A DNA stretch of 64,000 nucleotides from Scytalidium lignicola. Its lineage: Eukaryota > Ascomycota > Leotiomycetes. Where the stretch lies: positions 1 through 64,000 of the forward strand of contig NCSJ02000159.1 in assembly GCA_002812745.2 (NCBI GenBank), written 5' to 3'. Shown one piece after another: positions 23,433-35,783 of this stretch; the stretch's first letter is position 1; every line of letters starts with the position of its first letter. The notes beneath the pieces were generated by a model. It was given only the letters and a program-made list of their open reading frames with translations. It did not search any database and was not told the origin of the DNA. Made by a program: the position numbers and the translations under genes.

Positions 23433-24093
23433 TAAGCATGGAAATCTGGATCCGATATCACAGACGGCTTTGTACATATATGGTTGTAAGATTATTATGA
23501 CATTGAAAAAGGATCAGTATATGATGATATCTCCGCGAGAATCTGCATCTGGCTATCGTCTAAGTAACAGAGTCTCACCAGCGCAAGAACGTTGAAGATG
23601 ACCTACTATTTCATATTAGTCTAGACCTGCCGGTTTAATGCTTGGTTAGAAACCCATAGCTGTGATATCTTCAGCTAGAGGTATCCATATCTGTTCAAGT
23701 CAAGCTACTGTACTCCAGAAGACCGTACCTACAGCAATCATCACCGCCACGCTGCACACGGCAGGCATTGTGCAGTCCGTCGAGTCCCAACTGGTACTAG
23801 CGCGCCTCAGTTCGTTGATTGCCTAGCTGTTTTAGGATTAGCGGATAAATTTCTAGCCCATGCCACTTTCTCATTCACCGCACCGAGTATACGTCTCTCA
23901 CCGCCCTCACGCCGTTCGATTGAAACGGCATTATTCTCCATCTACTCCTCCACCCTCAGAATCGCATATCTAAGGATCATTGGCTCAACAACTTCGAGTA
24001 TAATTCTCACACAATCCTTCGTGTCAATAGATGCTTATCTATTGAGCCATATTCTGGCTATAATATTGCCGCGTCTCGCCACCGATTGGCAAG
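23433..24093. promoter_or_regulatory. intergenic region upstream of the two-finger regulator
   Basis: No gene seen. The proximal part (about 23865-24010) is CT-rich and likely holds the promoter and leader of the next gene. Confidence 0.4.
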
Positions 24094-26438
24094 ATGGGGC
24101 GGAAACCAAATGGTTTGTGTTCGGTCGTCCCGCCTCGAATAACTCAGCTTTACTGACCTAACNTTTTTTCACCCAGCTCTTATTCTGGAATTCTTCCAAC
24201 GCGGTGCAAAACTGGAAGATGCGAGTAATCGATATCAGCATACGTGTAAAGCATGTGGAGAGAAATTCCCAAAAGGTCGAATCGACAGCCTGACAACACA
24301 CTTGGTGAAGAAATGTCCTGCTATCTCACTTCGTGATAGGCAGAAGGCTCTCCTCGAGTTGAACAACCTACCCGCCGATCTCGCAGATGGAGCTCGTAAT
24401 CGGAACGGTGAAGTTCAGATGAATGGCCCTACAGTTGAGCTTCCCTTGGGTAACCGCAACTGGACAGCCCTCGAAACCCTGGCAGAGGTCTCGAGACAGA
24501 TTGACTTGAGTGAGAAGCACGATGATCGGTCAGTGAATAATAAGAGTGGTGGATCACAGACTAGAGGATCGGAACCTCCTCGTGCAGATAGACTCGAATT
24601 GCAGGAGCAGTATACGTTGGACAACCCTCCAGTTAGCTACGAGCAACGGGTGCAGAGAGACAAGAAGAGTATGCAGTCTCTACCCATGCCACATATAATT
24701 TCATCTAACGAAACTTCAGTTCTAGGTCAGAAGACAGCACGTCGAGATAGCGAGGCTATCCTTCCACCGGCTAACTTCACGGGCAATATGCGTGATTCTC
24801 GGTCCACTTCACCTAATTTGGTCTCGACCGCGGTGGCGGCAGCCCGTTTTGTTCCAGCCATGGTTGATCCTCAGTTGTTAGGTGAAGATGTTAAGGCAGA
24901 GGCCTCGGCAGATGCGAAGGTTATGGAACAGATTGCTCAAGCTAACGCTGCAATGCCAGATAACTTTTTCAATTCTGAATCAGTAGAGCATCAATCTACC
25001 TGGCCAATGCTTGATAGCTCAGTAGGCAACATGTATCCTGATCCCGACAACCTGGAGCATGATGGACTCGATATCCCCCCCAGCCAAGGCACATTTTCAC
25101 GTCTGACAATGAATACTACCATGACGACCGAATTCAGTGCAGAATATGGCAATGGACAAAAGCCTAACAAGCCTAGAGTAAGAGGGAGATTTACTCCTAC
25201 CCGCCGGAGAGAAGTTCAGGAAGTTCGAAAGCTTGGCGCATGCATCCGTTGTAGGATGCTTAAAAAGCCATGTTCTGGAGGCACTCCATGTAACACGTGC
25301 AAGAGTGTGGAGAGCGCGCGACTTTGGAGAACGCCTTGTATCCGTACTCGAATCGCGGACGAGCTGGATATGTACTCAGCAGGACTCCATGCTGTTCTTG
25401 CATACCATGAAGTCAATCGCACCAAGAGCCAGGTAACATTTAGGGCTTCGTTACACCAAATTGAAGCCTCACATTACCCCGAAAGCACTGTTTTTGCAGC
25501 ATTCAAGGCCTTAGAAGGACAGGATATGCCATCAATGGATGGCAATATCGATCCAGGCCTCGGAAGTGAGTTCGGTCCACACATGCTTCGTATTCTCGAC
25601 AACGACAACGATGATCTTCCTATGAAGCTTGAAGCTTATATGAAGAGGATATTGTCTGTCTTCTTAGAGAACGAACCATCTCACTTTATGCATGTTACAC
25701 TTAATACGGCTATGGAGCTATCCGTTCAAAAAGAAGATGTGCTGCTAACTCGAGTTCTTGAGTTATGGTCAATCGTCCACATTCTGGTTGATCATGAGCT
25801 TCACTGGACAGTTTCAGAACGTCTCGACCCTGCTTCTGAGCCTGGGAAAGGGCCTATAATTGATCAAAGTACTAACGACGTTACGTATGGTCTTCTATGC
25901 TTGCAACTCAATGCGGCGGCAGAGAAGAAAGCTGCTCAGATTTGCAAGAATGTTCTCAATGATCTGGAACGGAGACTTTTACAACGATCATCTACGTCTT
26001 CATTCGAGACCTTCCTTGTCGCAATCATTTTGCTTAATTGCGTTGAAAAGTCGACCTGGCTCTTCAAGTCTTGGGAACAGGATTCTTTCAAGGCTAGATG
26101 GCCCCTGGACAAAACCCCTGTCTGGTACGCTTCTCAGGGAGACAGGATCACAGATTTGTTGCAGATGTTGTTGAGAATGAGAAGTGTTCCACCAAAGACA
26201 TACACTAGACCAGAGGATGGGATATTGACTACTGAGGCGGACCCGGTCTCTAGGGAATACTTTGAAAAACTACAGTTAAATTGTAGGTTCTCTTATTAAC
26301 AGGATTAGAGAATATACTGCTAACGTTTCTATAGCTGCTGAACTGCTTGAAAAACAGGCAAATCATGTATTTGATCCGGCAAACTCTCGATGCTATGAAC
26401 TACGATTCTGCTCTAAACTCCTACTCCCTGCCACGTAG
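24094..26438 (+). CDS. putative transcription factor with N-terminal C2HC finger and central Zn2Cys6 cluster
   Basis: Three exons, 24094-24112, 24177-26282 and 26335-26438, give 742 aa. The 19-nt first exon encodes MGRKPN, and the join creates MGRKPNALILEFFQRG, a conserved start of a fungal family. Residues 30-53 hold a BED-like C2HC motif (C30, C33, H48, C53). The long middle is disordered. A Zn2Cys6-type cluster begins at C362 (CIRCRMLKKPCSGGTPCNTC..C), with basic residues on both sides. The remainder is helical and ends in the conserved SRCYELRFCSKLLLPA. A predicted nuclear DNA-binding regulator; targets unknown. An ambiguous base at 24163 lies in the polypyrimidine tract of intron 1 and does not affect the protein. 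Two distinct zinc motifs in one regulator is uncommon, but the conserved ends argue against a fusion artefact. Confidence 0.82.
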
Positions 26439-26912
26439 TTATATGTATCTTGCTATTGATAGTCCAAAATGCGTATCAGTTGATTTCTAGAGGCTTTCGG
26501 AATGAATGGCGTTTGGGTTTGAGGCTTTTGGCTCTGAAATTCTTTTGGGTGTACGCAGGACTGTGGATGATTTCCTAAAAGGCACATATTCTCAACGTAT
26601 GCGGTGTTTGGAGGCGAGAGGATGTGGATATGAGAGATTAGGAGTTTCTTTTGGTTTGTTTTAGGCTCTAAGGGCCACTTTCTTGCATTTCCAGATGTAT
26701 GGATGATATATATATATATATGTAGAGGTCCAATAACAACCATGCTTTATAGAAGTGCTTGTTATACAATGTGAAAGCTCCGTGGAATCATCTTTCTAGT
26801 CGAAGTTCTCTTAAACAGACTACTCATTAAATTTCAGCAATGATATAAGATTTAGGTGAGACGTGAACGGTGATAATATTATACCAGATAATATAGACAT
26901 CGTTCAAGAGGC
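26439..26912. other. convergent intergenic region with (TA)n run
   Basis: Shared 3' flank of two converging genes. A short TA dinucleotide run lies at about 26705-26722. Nothing else seen. Confidence 0.45.
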
Positions 26913-29900
26913 TTATGTCCTCTCGGGTCTACTCCTAACCTTCTTGAAACAGGCAAATTCGCTTCTACTTCCTTCCCTTAACCTTTTTAAAACAGCCCTC
27001 ATCTCAGGTAACTCATTTTGTAACTTGGTCCTAGCATCATTATCAGTCCCCTTATCCAGCTCTTGATAGATCTGACTCTGGATTTCGCCTGCTCGATCAG
27101 TGGTATATTGACCCATCGTCTGGGCAACAAATTCAACGTCAAGGGTAGCTTGCATGACTGCAGCAAGGTTATATTTCTGTCGTTGCTTGAAAGCTTCTAG
27201 AAGCTCGCGTGAGGCTTGCTCGAGTAGGTAGGAGAGGACTTGAGATGTTAAATTTGAGGTTGTTGTTGAGACTTGCGTGTGAACCAAGACGAGACTGAGA
27301 AGGGCTTCGTAGACATACGGCCGAACTTCCTTAGGTTTTCCGGTGGACGGAGGCGCCCAATCTGGGGCGGAGATGCCACTGCGAATGATATTGCGAAGGG
27401 CTTCTACTGCAGGCCGGGTGTACGATTGGAAGAGACGAGCATCGATTTGACCCAGGACATCTCGGATCGTTTTGGTCTCTTCTGTTAGTTTTACAGAGAA
27501 AGAATTTTCAAATTGAGTGGTAAGACTAGGTACAATATCCACGCGTAGAGCTTGGAGATTGCTTAGCGTTAGAAGCATTCTAACGTTCTGAGGGAGTTAG
27601 TAGGGTATTGTAAATGCAAAACTGGAAAACTTACTCTGTCACTAGCATTGACAGTACCAGCGCCAATATTCGTTGCTGTAATCATGGCAGCGGGGCTTGC
27701 TAGACCGTCGGTATCCGGTGTCCATCCATCCCCTACTTTTTTGATGGCCTTTTCTGCATTCTCTACCATACCACTCAGAGCCTTATATAGAGTCGTAACA
27801 AACTGGCTTCGGACCATCTGCAACAACTTCGCAGGAGGTGGAAGAACCACATCAGCTGAGCCTGACTTCGTCATTGCTTCCGATATGTATAAGATCTTCT
27901 GCATTCCTGATAATACAGCACTCTCAAAAGCGTTGAAATTGGCAGGCATTCTAGTTAGGTCCCTATTCTCAGGCGATCGCTGCCAGTCTTCGAGGGCTTT
28001 AATGTTCTCAGCATCCTTGTTCCAAGCGGCACAAATCGCTGTTACACATCGTTCTCTTGCAGCACCAACCAAGGACTTGAGCCTCTCGAGGACACTACCA
28101 TCTCCATATTCGACAGGGGCAATTGCAGCCATATAGCTTGCGCCAGTCCCTACTAGAACAAGCAGTTTGCCCAGATAATGAACACCACTGAGCGAGTTGG
28201 ACCATGGCGGCCAGAAAGCAAATTTCTCCCACGCCTCCCCTCGTTTAGGAGACGGGGGCGGAAGGTTGTTTGCATCGAAATTGAAACGAGAGCCATTTGA
28301 CTTAAGTCCAGCAGAGTTTGGTGTACGTGGAGTGGGTGGGATAGGAGAAAATAGTGACGAGATATCTTCAATTGGTGCGTCAGCGAAGAAGGCAAAGACG
28401 CTGTCTCGAATCATGTCCACTAACTCAATGGTGCCTTTTTGCAAGTCAAGCGTGCCTTGGTCAGAAAGCCGGTGATGCTTTAAAGACATGCCGTTGATGC
28501 CAGTAGGAAGGGTCTTCTGTGCTTTACCTTCAATGAAACTCTGGACCGTCTGCCAGAATTCGACTACTTCACCGAGGACACCTTGTGATGATAGCATTGT
28601 ACTAAGGAAAGAATGGATCATTTCCCAAAGCTCAATGACATCTGCAGAGTCTATAGAGTTTGGCTTATTTTCGACTGCTTGACGACCCAGAGACCGCAAA
28701 TGAGAGGCCATTATTTGCGGTGTAGGTTTCTCTCCATTTGCCAATCTTCGGCGAAGAATTTCTAACTCCACCTTAGAACGGTCTGAAGTAGTCTGAATTT
28801 TGTTCTTCAGATGGTCATAACGGCTTAGCAGCCACACCCATATTGGGTTATCCGTAACCCCAAGTTCAAGGAGAACTCCAATTAGTTCCATGTGCTGGTC
28901 TTGAGGTCCGTCGATATGGCCTTCTGTCTTAGAGGAAGGGCTTTGCAGGGTTATCAGCCTACGCCATACATCGCGTTTGAAAGTTTCAATTTGTTCCTCA
29001 ACATCAGTCCACATGCGAGCTGCTAAGAGTATTTGATGTAATTTAGAATCAGTTACGGAACCAGAACCGAGACTATTCGCCAGTGACTTCGCATCGTCTG
29101 CAAATCGTCTAGCCTTCCCATACTCCTCCACCAGTGTCTCGTAATCTCTCCGTTTGATGCTGTCAGTGATAGCAGCACTGACTTCATAGTAGTCTTTATA
29201 CCGATCGACATGCTCTGCTAACGTTTTTAAACTGTCCTCTTTCTCACGCCCGNCCAGCGCCGGGCCCCAGACTTCCTCAGCTTTTGCAGCTACTTCCAGA
29301 AGCGGTGTTTTGATGCCCAGGACGCCATACTCACTCTCCTTCGTCAACGCATTCTTCCTCTTGTTGTCGAGCGGTGGGAGTGATGCGACTTGCGAATGGT
29401 TTCCACTACCCCGGAAACTAGTCCGACTTGTATGGCGAGAATGCGTCCTACGAGGGGCTGAGGTGGGCTCCACTCCCCTGTTTTTCATCTCCATATACAC
29501 ATTATCAATCGTCGCCTTGGCACGGACGAAGCGCTCGAAATTAGATTCGACTAAAACCTTCAAGGAAGCGGACTTCTGGTCAATAGACCTCGAGAGCGCA
29601 TCAAGGCCATGAAGAAGATCGTCCGTAGTTGCTGTTGAATGAACCTGAGAAAGGAACAGGGAAGGCGAGAAGGTAGTTGATGATAGAAGGAATCTATTTC
29701 CTAGTTCCATTAGCTGGGCTAGATGATGGTGGTAAGGGTTACCAACGTAATTTTATATCCTCCTGAACTGGAAGACCCATTTGCCGTAGAATTCTGACAA
29801 CACTCTCAGTGGTACCTAGAGGATCAGGCTCATCCCGCTGGACTAGAGTTTCTACACCATCCCCGGATTTTTGGGCGCCTGGAACAAGGTTCCTGCTGTC

Positions 29901-30083
29901 ACTTGCCGATCGTTCGAGCGCAGAGAATCGTGATTTAGATCTCCGCAATTTTGTATTGGGAGGCTTTGCAGTATCCTCCTCATCATCTGAGGCATCGCTA
30001 AGGTCCTTCTCAGCAGGCCACTCTAAGGGATAAGGCGTGGTTAGCTGGTAATGTTCAAGCACCGTTCTCGTGTAGTCGGCCAT
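26913..30083 (-). CDS. SEC5: exocyst complex subunit Sec5
   Basis: Subunit of the exocyst, which tethers secretory vesicles to the plasma membrane at growing hyphal tips and septa. Three exons on the minus strand, 29747-30083, 27635-29700 and 26913-27587, total 3,078 nt (1,025 aa), close to family length. The N-terminus (MADYTRTVLEHYQLTTPYPLEW) is followed by an acidic, Ser-rich region. At the first splice junction the family's KLRNRFLLSSTTFSPSLFLS motif is restored. This needs a GTTGGT donor and the acceptor GAACTAG (intron 29701-29746, only 46 nt); the more consensus-like GTAACC nearby breaks the frame. The coiled-coil DLLHGLDALSRSIDQKSASL segment and the helical-bundle C-terminus follow. 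An ambiguous base at 29253 lies inside the ALxGREKED segment and keeps the frame. Divergent from IDH2. Confidence 0.92.
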
Positions 30084-30482
30084 TGCTAAAACAGCCGAGC
30101 GATTTGCTGGATGGATTGTCTGACGTGGAATATAGTGCCGCTGAAAATATCCAAGTTAATTACTCTCATAGCTGTGCCATATTGAAGCATATATGATTTT
30201 TAGATGCTGGTGGTTAACTTGTGGAGCTTCCGAGCTGCACGTACAAGTCCCCTACGTATCAGTGGTCTCGATGTCGACCGGAACTGACACATGCACATGC
30301 CGATTTGGGCCTCCGTTGGTGCGATCGCTGCGGAAGACTACGGCCAAGAAGAGCAAAGCGTAAAACTCACCCGCTCCGAGAGATACCGCAAAGTCCTCTC
30401 GCCTGCAAGTTCTCAATCACAAAAACTACCTCGCAGATTCTTGCAATTAACGCAAGAATACTCTGGTTGTTGCGAAATCAAG
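30084..30482. promoter_or_regulatory. divergent promoter region, SEC5 / IDH2
   Basis: A 399-bp region serving two outward-facing genes. It is CG-richer than its flanks and has no recognised element. Confidence 0.5.
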
Positions 30483-31943
30483 ATGCTAGCCATTCGCTCC
30501 TCCGTTGCACCCATAGGGAGGCAATGCGTTCGAGCTTTGCCTCGTACCTATGTATCTGTCTCTGTCCAGGTGGGTATCAAGTTGCACCCAGCTCGAATAG
30601 CTCAATTGCCTCTTGATCGTTCAACTAACTAGTGGTTATTGTTAGGCCCGACGTAATTATTCTAAGGAGACCTCGGATAAGCAAAAGGTTGCCAAATTTC
30701 ACGGTCAAAAAGGTTCCGATGTAAGGCACTTCCTCAGCCCAAAAACGAATTTCGCGATCGCCACGGCTACGTCACAAGAATTCGAAGGCTACAAAAAGAA
30801 ATGAATTGGATATTAGGACGGTACTAACATACTCTCAGGGTTTATACACAGTCAGTTTGATCGAGGGTGATGGAATTGGACCGGAAATCTCCCAATCTGT
30901 TAAAGATATCTTCGCAGCTGCCAAGGTAAACATTGCGGCTTTCTGCAAATTTTGTGCTGTATGCTGATCAGGTTCAAAAGGCCCCAATTAAGTGGGAGCC
31001 AGTAGATGTTACTCCACAACTTAAAGATGGAAGAACTACGATCCCTCAAGAAACCATTGAGAGTATCCAGAAGAACAAGGTCGCGCTGAAAGGCCCTCTT
31101 GCTGTAAGTGTGGGATTAGTTATACCAAGGAGCTAGTTCTAACACTCTTAGACTCCAATTGGAAAAGGACATGTCTCATTGAACCTCACTCTCAGACGAA
31201 CCTTCAACCTTTTCGCAAACGTTCGACCGTGCCGTTCTATTGCAGGCTACAAGACACCCTACGATAATGTCGATACCGTCCTTATTCGAGAGAACACTGA
31301 AGGAGAATACTCTGGTATCGAGCACGTTGTGGTGGACGGCGTTGTACAAAGTATTAAGCTTATAACCAAGGAGGCTAGCGAACGTGTGCTCCGATTTGCC
31401 TTCCAGTACGCCCAAGACGTTGGAAGAACCAAGGTTCGAGCTGTCCACAAGGCTACCATTATGAAGATGAGTGACGGTCTCTTTTTGAGCACTGCCGAGC
31501 GCGTTGCGAGAGACTTCCCGAGCATTGAATTTGATGCCGAGCTCTTAGATAATACCTGCCTAAAGATTGTTACAGATCCAGTACCTTACAACGACAAGGT
31601 TCTGGTTATGCCCAATCTATACGGAGACATTCTATCTGATATGTGCGCTGGTCTTATCGGCGGTCTTGGTTTGACTCCATCCGGCAATATTGGAGATGAG
31701 TGTTCCATCTTTGAGGCTGTCCATGGATCTGCTCCGGATATTGCTGGCAAAGCCCTTGCCAACCCCACTGCACTCCTTCTCAGCTCTGTCATGATGTTGC
31801 GACACATGGAGTTGTATGACCATGCCAGCAGAGTAGAGAAGGCAATTTTCAATACATTGGCTGAAGGCAAGTCATTGACTGGCGATTTGGGTGGAAAGGC
31901 GAAGACTCATGAATATGCGGATGCTATTATTAAACACCTGTAG
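30483..31943 (+). CDS. IDH2: mitochondrial NAD-dependent isocitrate dehydrogenase, catalytic subunit IDH2
   Basis: Oxidises isocitrate to 2-oxoglutarate with NAD in the TCA cycle, as a hetero-octamer with IDH1. Five exons, 30483-30569, 30646-30720, 30839-30925, 30972-31103 and 31152-31943, all in phase 0, give 390 aa. The first exon is a mitochondrial presequence ([22 protein letters not shown]). Diagnostic segments are [86 protein letters not shown] and [13 protein letters not shown]. The Ser in EGEYSGIEH and the Asp pair in YGDILSD mark the catalytic IDH2 type rather than the regulatory IDH1 type. All introns have GTRNGN/GTAAxx donors. Confidence 0.96.
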
Positions 31944-32496
31944 ACATATCCCCTTTATGAGGGCTCTAGACTGTACCATGATATATTACATAGTATTTGC
32001 ATTAGGAGTTGTTGCCTTTTCGCATTCTAGAGCATAGACAAGGCTATTGTATGTGGGTTTATTCCGGCAGCTTTATTCAATGCAGTCATTCTTACTACAA
32101 ATAGTTATTGTCGACGTTGACAATTTTCAAGAAAGGTATTTAGCTATGAAAGTTCTAATGGATGCATGTGATTCGTCAAACAGAAATATTCCCCTCTCGT
32201 AAAATACTCCCTTAAAAACATATTACATCACCGTGCTGTGCGATGAAACCTTATCACCGCTATGAGCAAAAGGTAATGGCACACATAGATGCGATGTTAA
32301 GGGCATATTTTGTCTGAATTAAGTTAAGCACGGGTACTATCCAGGCGTGATACATTTGCATTATTCCAAGCCAGCGCTTTGCCTATTGAGCGGGCTGAGC
32401 GTCAACAACTACTCCAGAGTAGCGCGACAGTTGTCACAATACAGCTCGGGCTAACAACTCAGAGCAAATAGAGGAGGAATTAACGAACGGTGGGAT
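31944..32496. other. intergenic region, no gene seen
   Basis: IDH2 3' flank and the promoter of the phosphatase gene. Moderately AT-rich, with no repeats recognised. Confidence 0.4.
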
Positions 32497-34260
32497 ATGA
32501 GCGAAGACTCAAAGATGTCTTCTGGATTCCATCGGATGGTGTCTGGTGTGTCGGCTTTCTTGCGTTCAGATGATTCCCATAGATACAAGCCAGTGCAGGT
32601 GGAGACTTCAGAAGAGGAGATTGAGGATGACCAGAACCGGCAACCTCTCCTTGGGCATCTAAGATCACTTGCGGATGAGTCGAAACGGAAAGTGGCTCCT
32701 CTAATACTAGCATCAATCGCTACTCTTTTGATTGTTGCAATTGTTTTGTAAGTGGATTTAGGTTTTGTCATTGTAACGCTCTGTATCAACGCTCTTATTC
32801 TACGTACTTTGCATATGCAGGGCATGTTAGACATTGAGATCGTATGGATGCATTCCGATCAATTATTATTTAATCTCGGATGATGCTTTTACTCTGCATA
32901 CCGCTTAGATCAAATACTAACATCCCGCAGAGGTTTCAGTCGGACTCAGGGTGGAATCCCTTGTGACAGTATCTCTAGGGGCTATCAATGCCAACCTGAG
33001 ATTTCTCGCCACTGGGGTCAATATGCCCCATACTTCTCTGTCCCTTCAGAGATCCCCACAGAGCTGCCTGATTCATGTGAGATCACCTTTGCTCAAGTTC
33101 TCTCTCGACATGGAGCCCGAGATCCTACGTTGATCAAGACTGTGGACTATAACATAACTATAACAAATATCCACAACAAAGCAAAATCTTACGGTAAGGG
33201 TTATGAGTTTATCAAAAGCTATAAATATACCCTGGGGGCAGATCTTCTGAATACATTCGGTCAGCGACAACTCATATATTCTGGAGAAAAATTCTATGAT
33301 CGTTACAAGAAACTTGCGCAGGATTCTACACCATTTATTCGTGCATCCGGCCAAAATCGAGTAGTAATGTCTGCACAAAACTTCACTCAAGGGTTTCACA
33401 ATGCTCTTGCCAGAGACGGAGTCCAAGATGGAGCATACCCCTATGATATTCTTATTATTAGCGAACAGCCGGGATCAAATAATACGCTTGATCACGGCCT
33501 ATGCAAGGGATTTGAAGATGGTAATGATGTGAGCAAGGCGGCACAGAATATATGGACTGATATATTTGCTAAGCCCATCACTGCCCGCTTGAACAAGAAT
33601 CTCCCAGGTGCAAACCTCACTGACCATGATACAATCATTCTCATGGATCTTTGTCCCTTCGAGACAGTTGCAAATGCAGCCGGCACTGTCTCCGAATTCT
33701 GTGCCCTCTTCAGTGAAAAGGAGTGGCATGCGTTTGGTTATTATCAATCGCTAGGAAAATACTATGGTTTCAGCTGGGGTACCCCCCTCGGTCCTACTCA
33801 AGGCGTAGGATGGACGAACGAGCTTATTGCCCGGCTCACGGCTAAGCCTGTGAAGGACCATACAAGTACGAACTCAACACTTGATGGGTCAAAAGAGACG
33901 TTCCCTCTTGGACAGACTCTATATGCAGATTTCAGCCACGATAATGATCTGACGGCAATATTCTCAGCGCTAGGCTTGTATAATGAGACGAGCAATCTGT
34001 CAAATACTACGATTCAAACGACGAGTGAGACACACGGCTATTCAGCAAGTTGGACAGTGCCTTTTGCATCACGGGCATACTTCGAGAAGATGAAGTGTGA
34101 GGGGATAGATGATGAGCTAGTTAGAGTAATTGTCAATGATCGAGTCCTACCACTCAAGACATGTGGAGGTGATGAGTTTGGGCGTTGCACTTTAAACGAT
34201 TTCGTGAGCAGTTTGAGCTTTTCAAGGAGCGGCGGCGATTGGGATCAGTGTTTTCTGTAA
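32497..34260 (+). CDS. membrane-anchored histidine acid phosphatase (PhyB/phytase-like)
   Basis: Two exons, 32497-32747 and 32931-34260 (intron 183 nt, branch ATACTAAC), give 526 aa. The protein starts with a cytoplasmic tail of about 60 residues, then a transmembrane segment (APLILASIATLLIVAIVLGF, about 68-87). The lumenal or extracellular catalytic domain follows, so the topology is type II. The nucleophile motif is LSRHGARDP and the proton donor motif is DFSHDNDL (HD). Many Cys and N-glycosylation sequons (NLT, NST, NTT, NLS, NET) agree with an outside location. These enzymes hydrolyse phosphomonoesters such as phytate at acid pH. Most fungal homologues have a cleaved signal peptide; the anchored form here is less common. 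The ATG at 33130 sits inside the domain and is not a start. Confidence 0.88.
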
Positions 34261-34465
34261 CTCTTTAATGGTGATGCGAGATACTCTAAAATTATGTTAA
34301 ATTAAACTTTCTCATTATAATATAAACGCCGTGTTATTGTAACAAACAAGTTCCAAACATCCACCCTCTTCGCATTTGCAAACCTTGAATGCAGAGATAT
34401 GCGCCTTTTATAGTTAACCACACCATTTGAAACCGAAGCAAAAAGGAATCGACCGTAAACCATAA
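34261..34465. other. convergent 3' flanks
   Basis: A short AT-rich gap between the phosphatase and ROT1 stop codons. No gene seen. Confidence 0.4.
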
Positions 34466-35401
34466 TCATAACAAGTAGGCTGCTCCACCAAAGATTGTCA
34501 AACCAATGCCCATCCACCAGATGAAATTCGGATCAATCGTTTCAGAGAAACCCTTCTTGAGATACAGCGCATTCCTATTCAGGGGTAAAGTTGCCCCTTC
34601 GGCAGATCCTAAGCCTCTCTTCGAGTTGCCACTCGGTGTGGGTGTGGAAGTGGGANTTTAACGTTGATGTTGGAAGCATTTGTGGTGGGCGGTATGCTAG
34701 GAACATTGGGTTCATTGGTGAGCCATCAAATTTGTAAAGATCGAGCCGCGTCAGCTTCGTGTATGGATCCGTGTAGACCTGCCATTTCTATATATAAACA
34801 TTAGCGAGACTCCGAGTCGCAGAATGATATTCTTCCTCACCTGCATGAGCTCTGTTTGATTGTAACGAGTGAATGTACTGCTATCGCCACTGCATGGATC
34901 GGACTGGAGCTGTCGGCCATCTACAGCGAAAGGGGTGAAGGTTAAGGAGAGATTAGTATTCATAACCACTCTTCCATGTTGAAATTGCATGATTGCTTGT
35001 GGGCATTGTGGATTTGTAGCTGTGTAACCATAAGTACGTGGGTTCCAATCTGAATTTGTATGGGTGTTACCTACGATTCGCAACCGCACGATAGTATGAT
35101 TCTTCGTAGTATCCATCTTCCGTGAACGAGTATGAAATTCCAGTATGGGATGGTTCGATAAAACTGTCGTTAACAGGATTGTAAAACCCCTGGAATCAGA
35201 GTTAGTATGTATTCTTGTCTCAAATGCTCGCTGGCATCTTTTGTCCATTCGACTCTAGGAAGTGCAACATACTGGTCCGGTTAGGANCTTCCCCGACTTG
35301 GTGGACCAAGTCCCTACAAGTTGTGGATCTATTTGAGCAGAACTTCTTGAAATAAGGCATGCGCCTGCAAGAAGCAGCGACTGTATTGACAAGTTCACCA
35401 T
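34466..35401 (-). CDS. ROT1: ER membrane chaperone / cell-wall assembly protein ROT1
   Basis: Rot1 is an essential ER chaperone needed for beta-1,6-glucan synthesis and N-/O-glycoprotein maturation. Four exons on the minus strand: 35273-35401, 35075-35189, 34841-35019 and 34466-34787. A signal peptide lies at about 1-22 ([23 protein letters not shown]). The family core reads [58 protein letters not shown] and RYNQTEL. The C-terminal anchor ends ..[19 protein letters not shown], with a tail of 0-2 residues on the far side. The last exon is one base too long. Ignoring the 'n' at 34656 gives ..[13 protein letters not shown].. and restores the anchor, so the n is an inserted placeholder. A second n at 35287 replaces a real base (probably Val codon) and keeps the frame. 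Confidence 0.9.
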
Positions 35402-35783
35402 TGTGTCTAATTGTAATTGTTGTTGGTTGTAATTGAAAAGTGTAAGCTGGATCGCGAAGACCAAGAAAACAGGATAACGATGATGCAGTCAGAAAGAGGC
35501 GTTCATCAATCAGAGGTGCGAGCCACAGGGGTGTGTGACGCCACAGCAAAACTATGGCATAAGCACTGCAGGGGTACTGTAAGAGTATCCGCAAATAGAA
35601 ACATTGTAACTATTTGTGTCACTGCCTCAAGTGATAAAATAATGCACCACCATATGGATGTCTGAATAACTGAATTGAATTGCTACGGTATTTCAGATTA
35701 TTATGNTTTTTTAATGAGATGATGTCGAGCTAGCATTCTTACTGCATCATTTTCCTGAAAGCACCGAGGACGAAAACTCTGCT
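35402..35783. promoter_or_regulatory. divergent promoter region, ROT1 / FTHF cyclo-ligase
   Basis: A 382-bp region between outward-facing genes, with an ambiguous base at 35706 before a T-run. No other feature was recognised. Confidence 0.45.
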
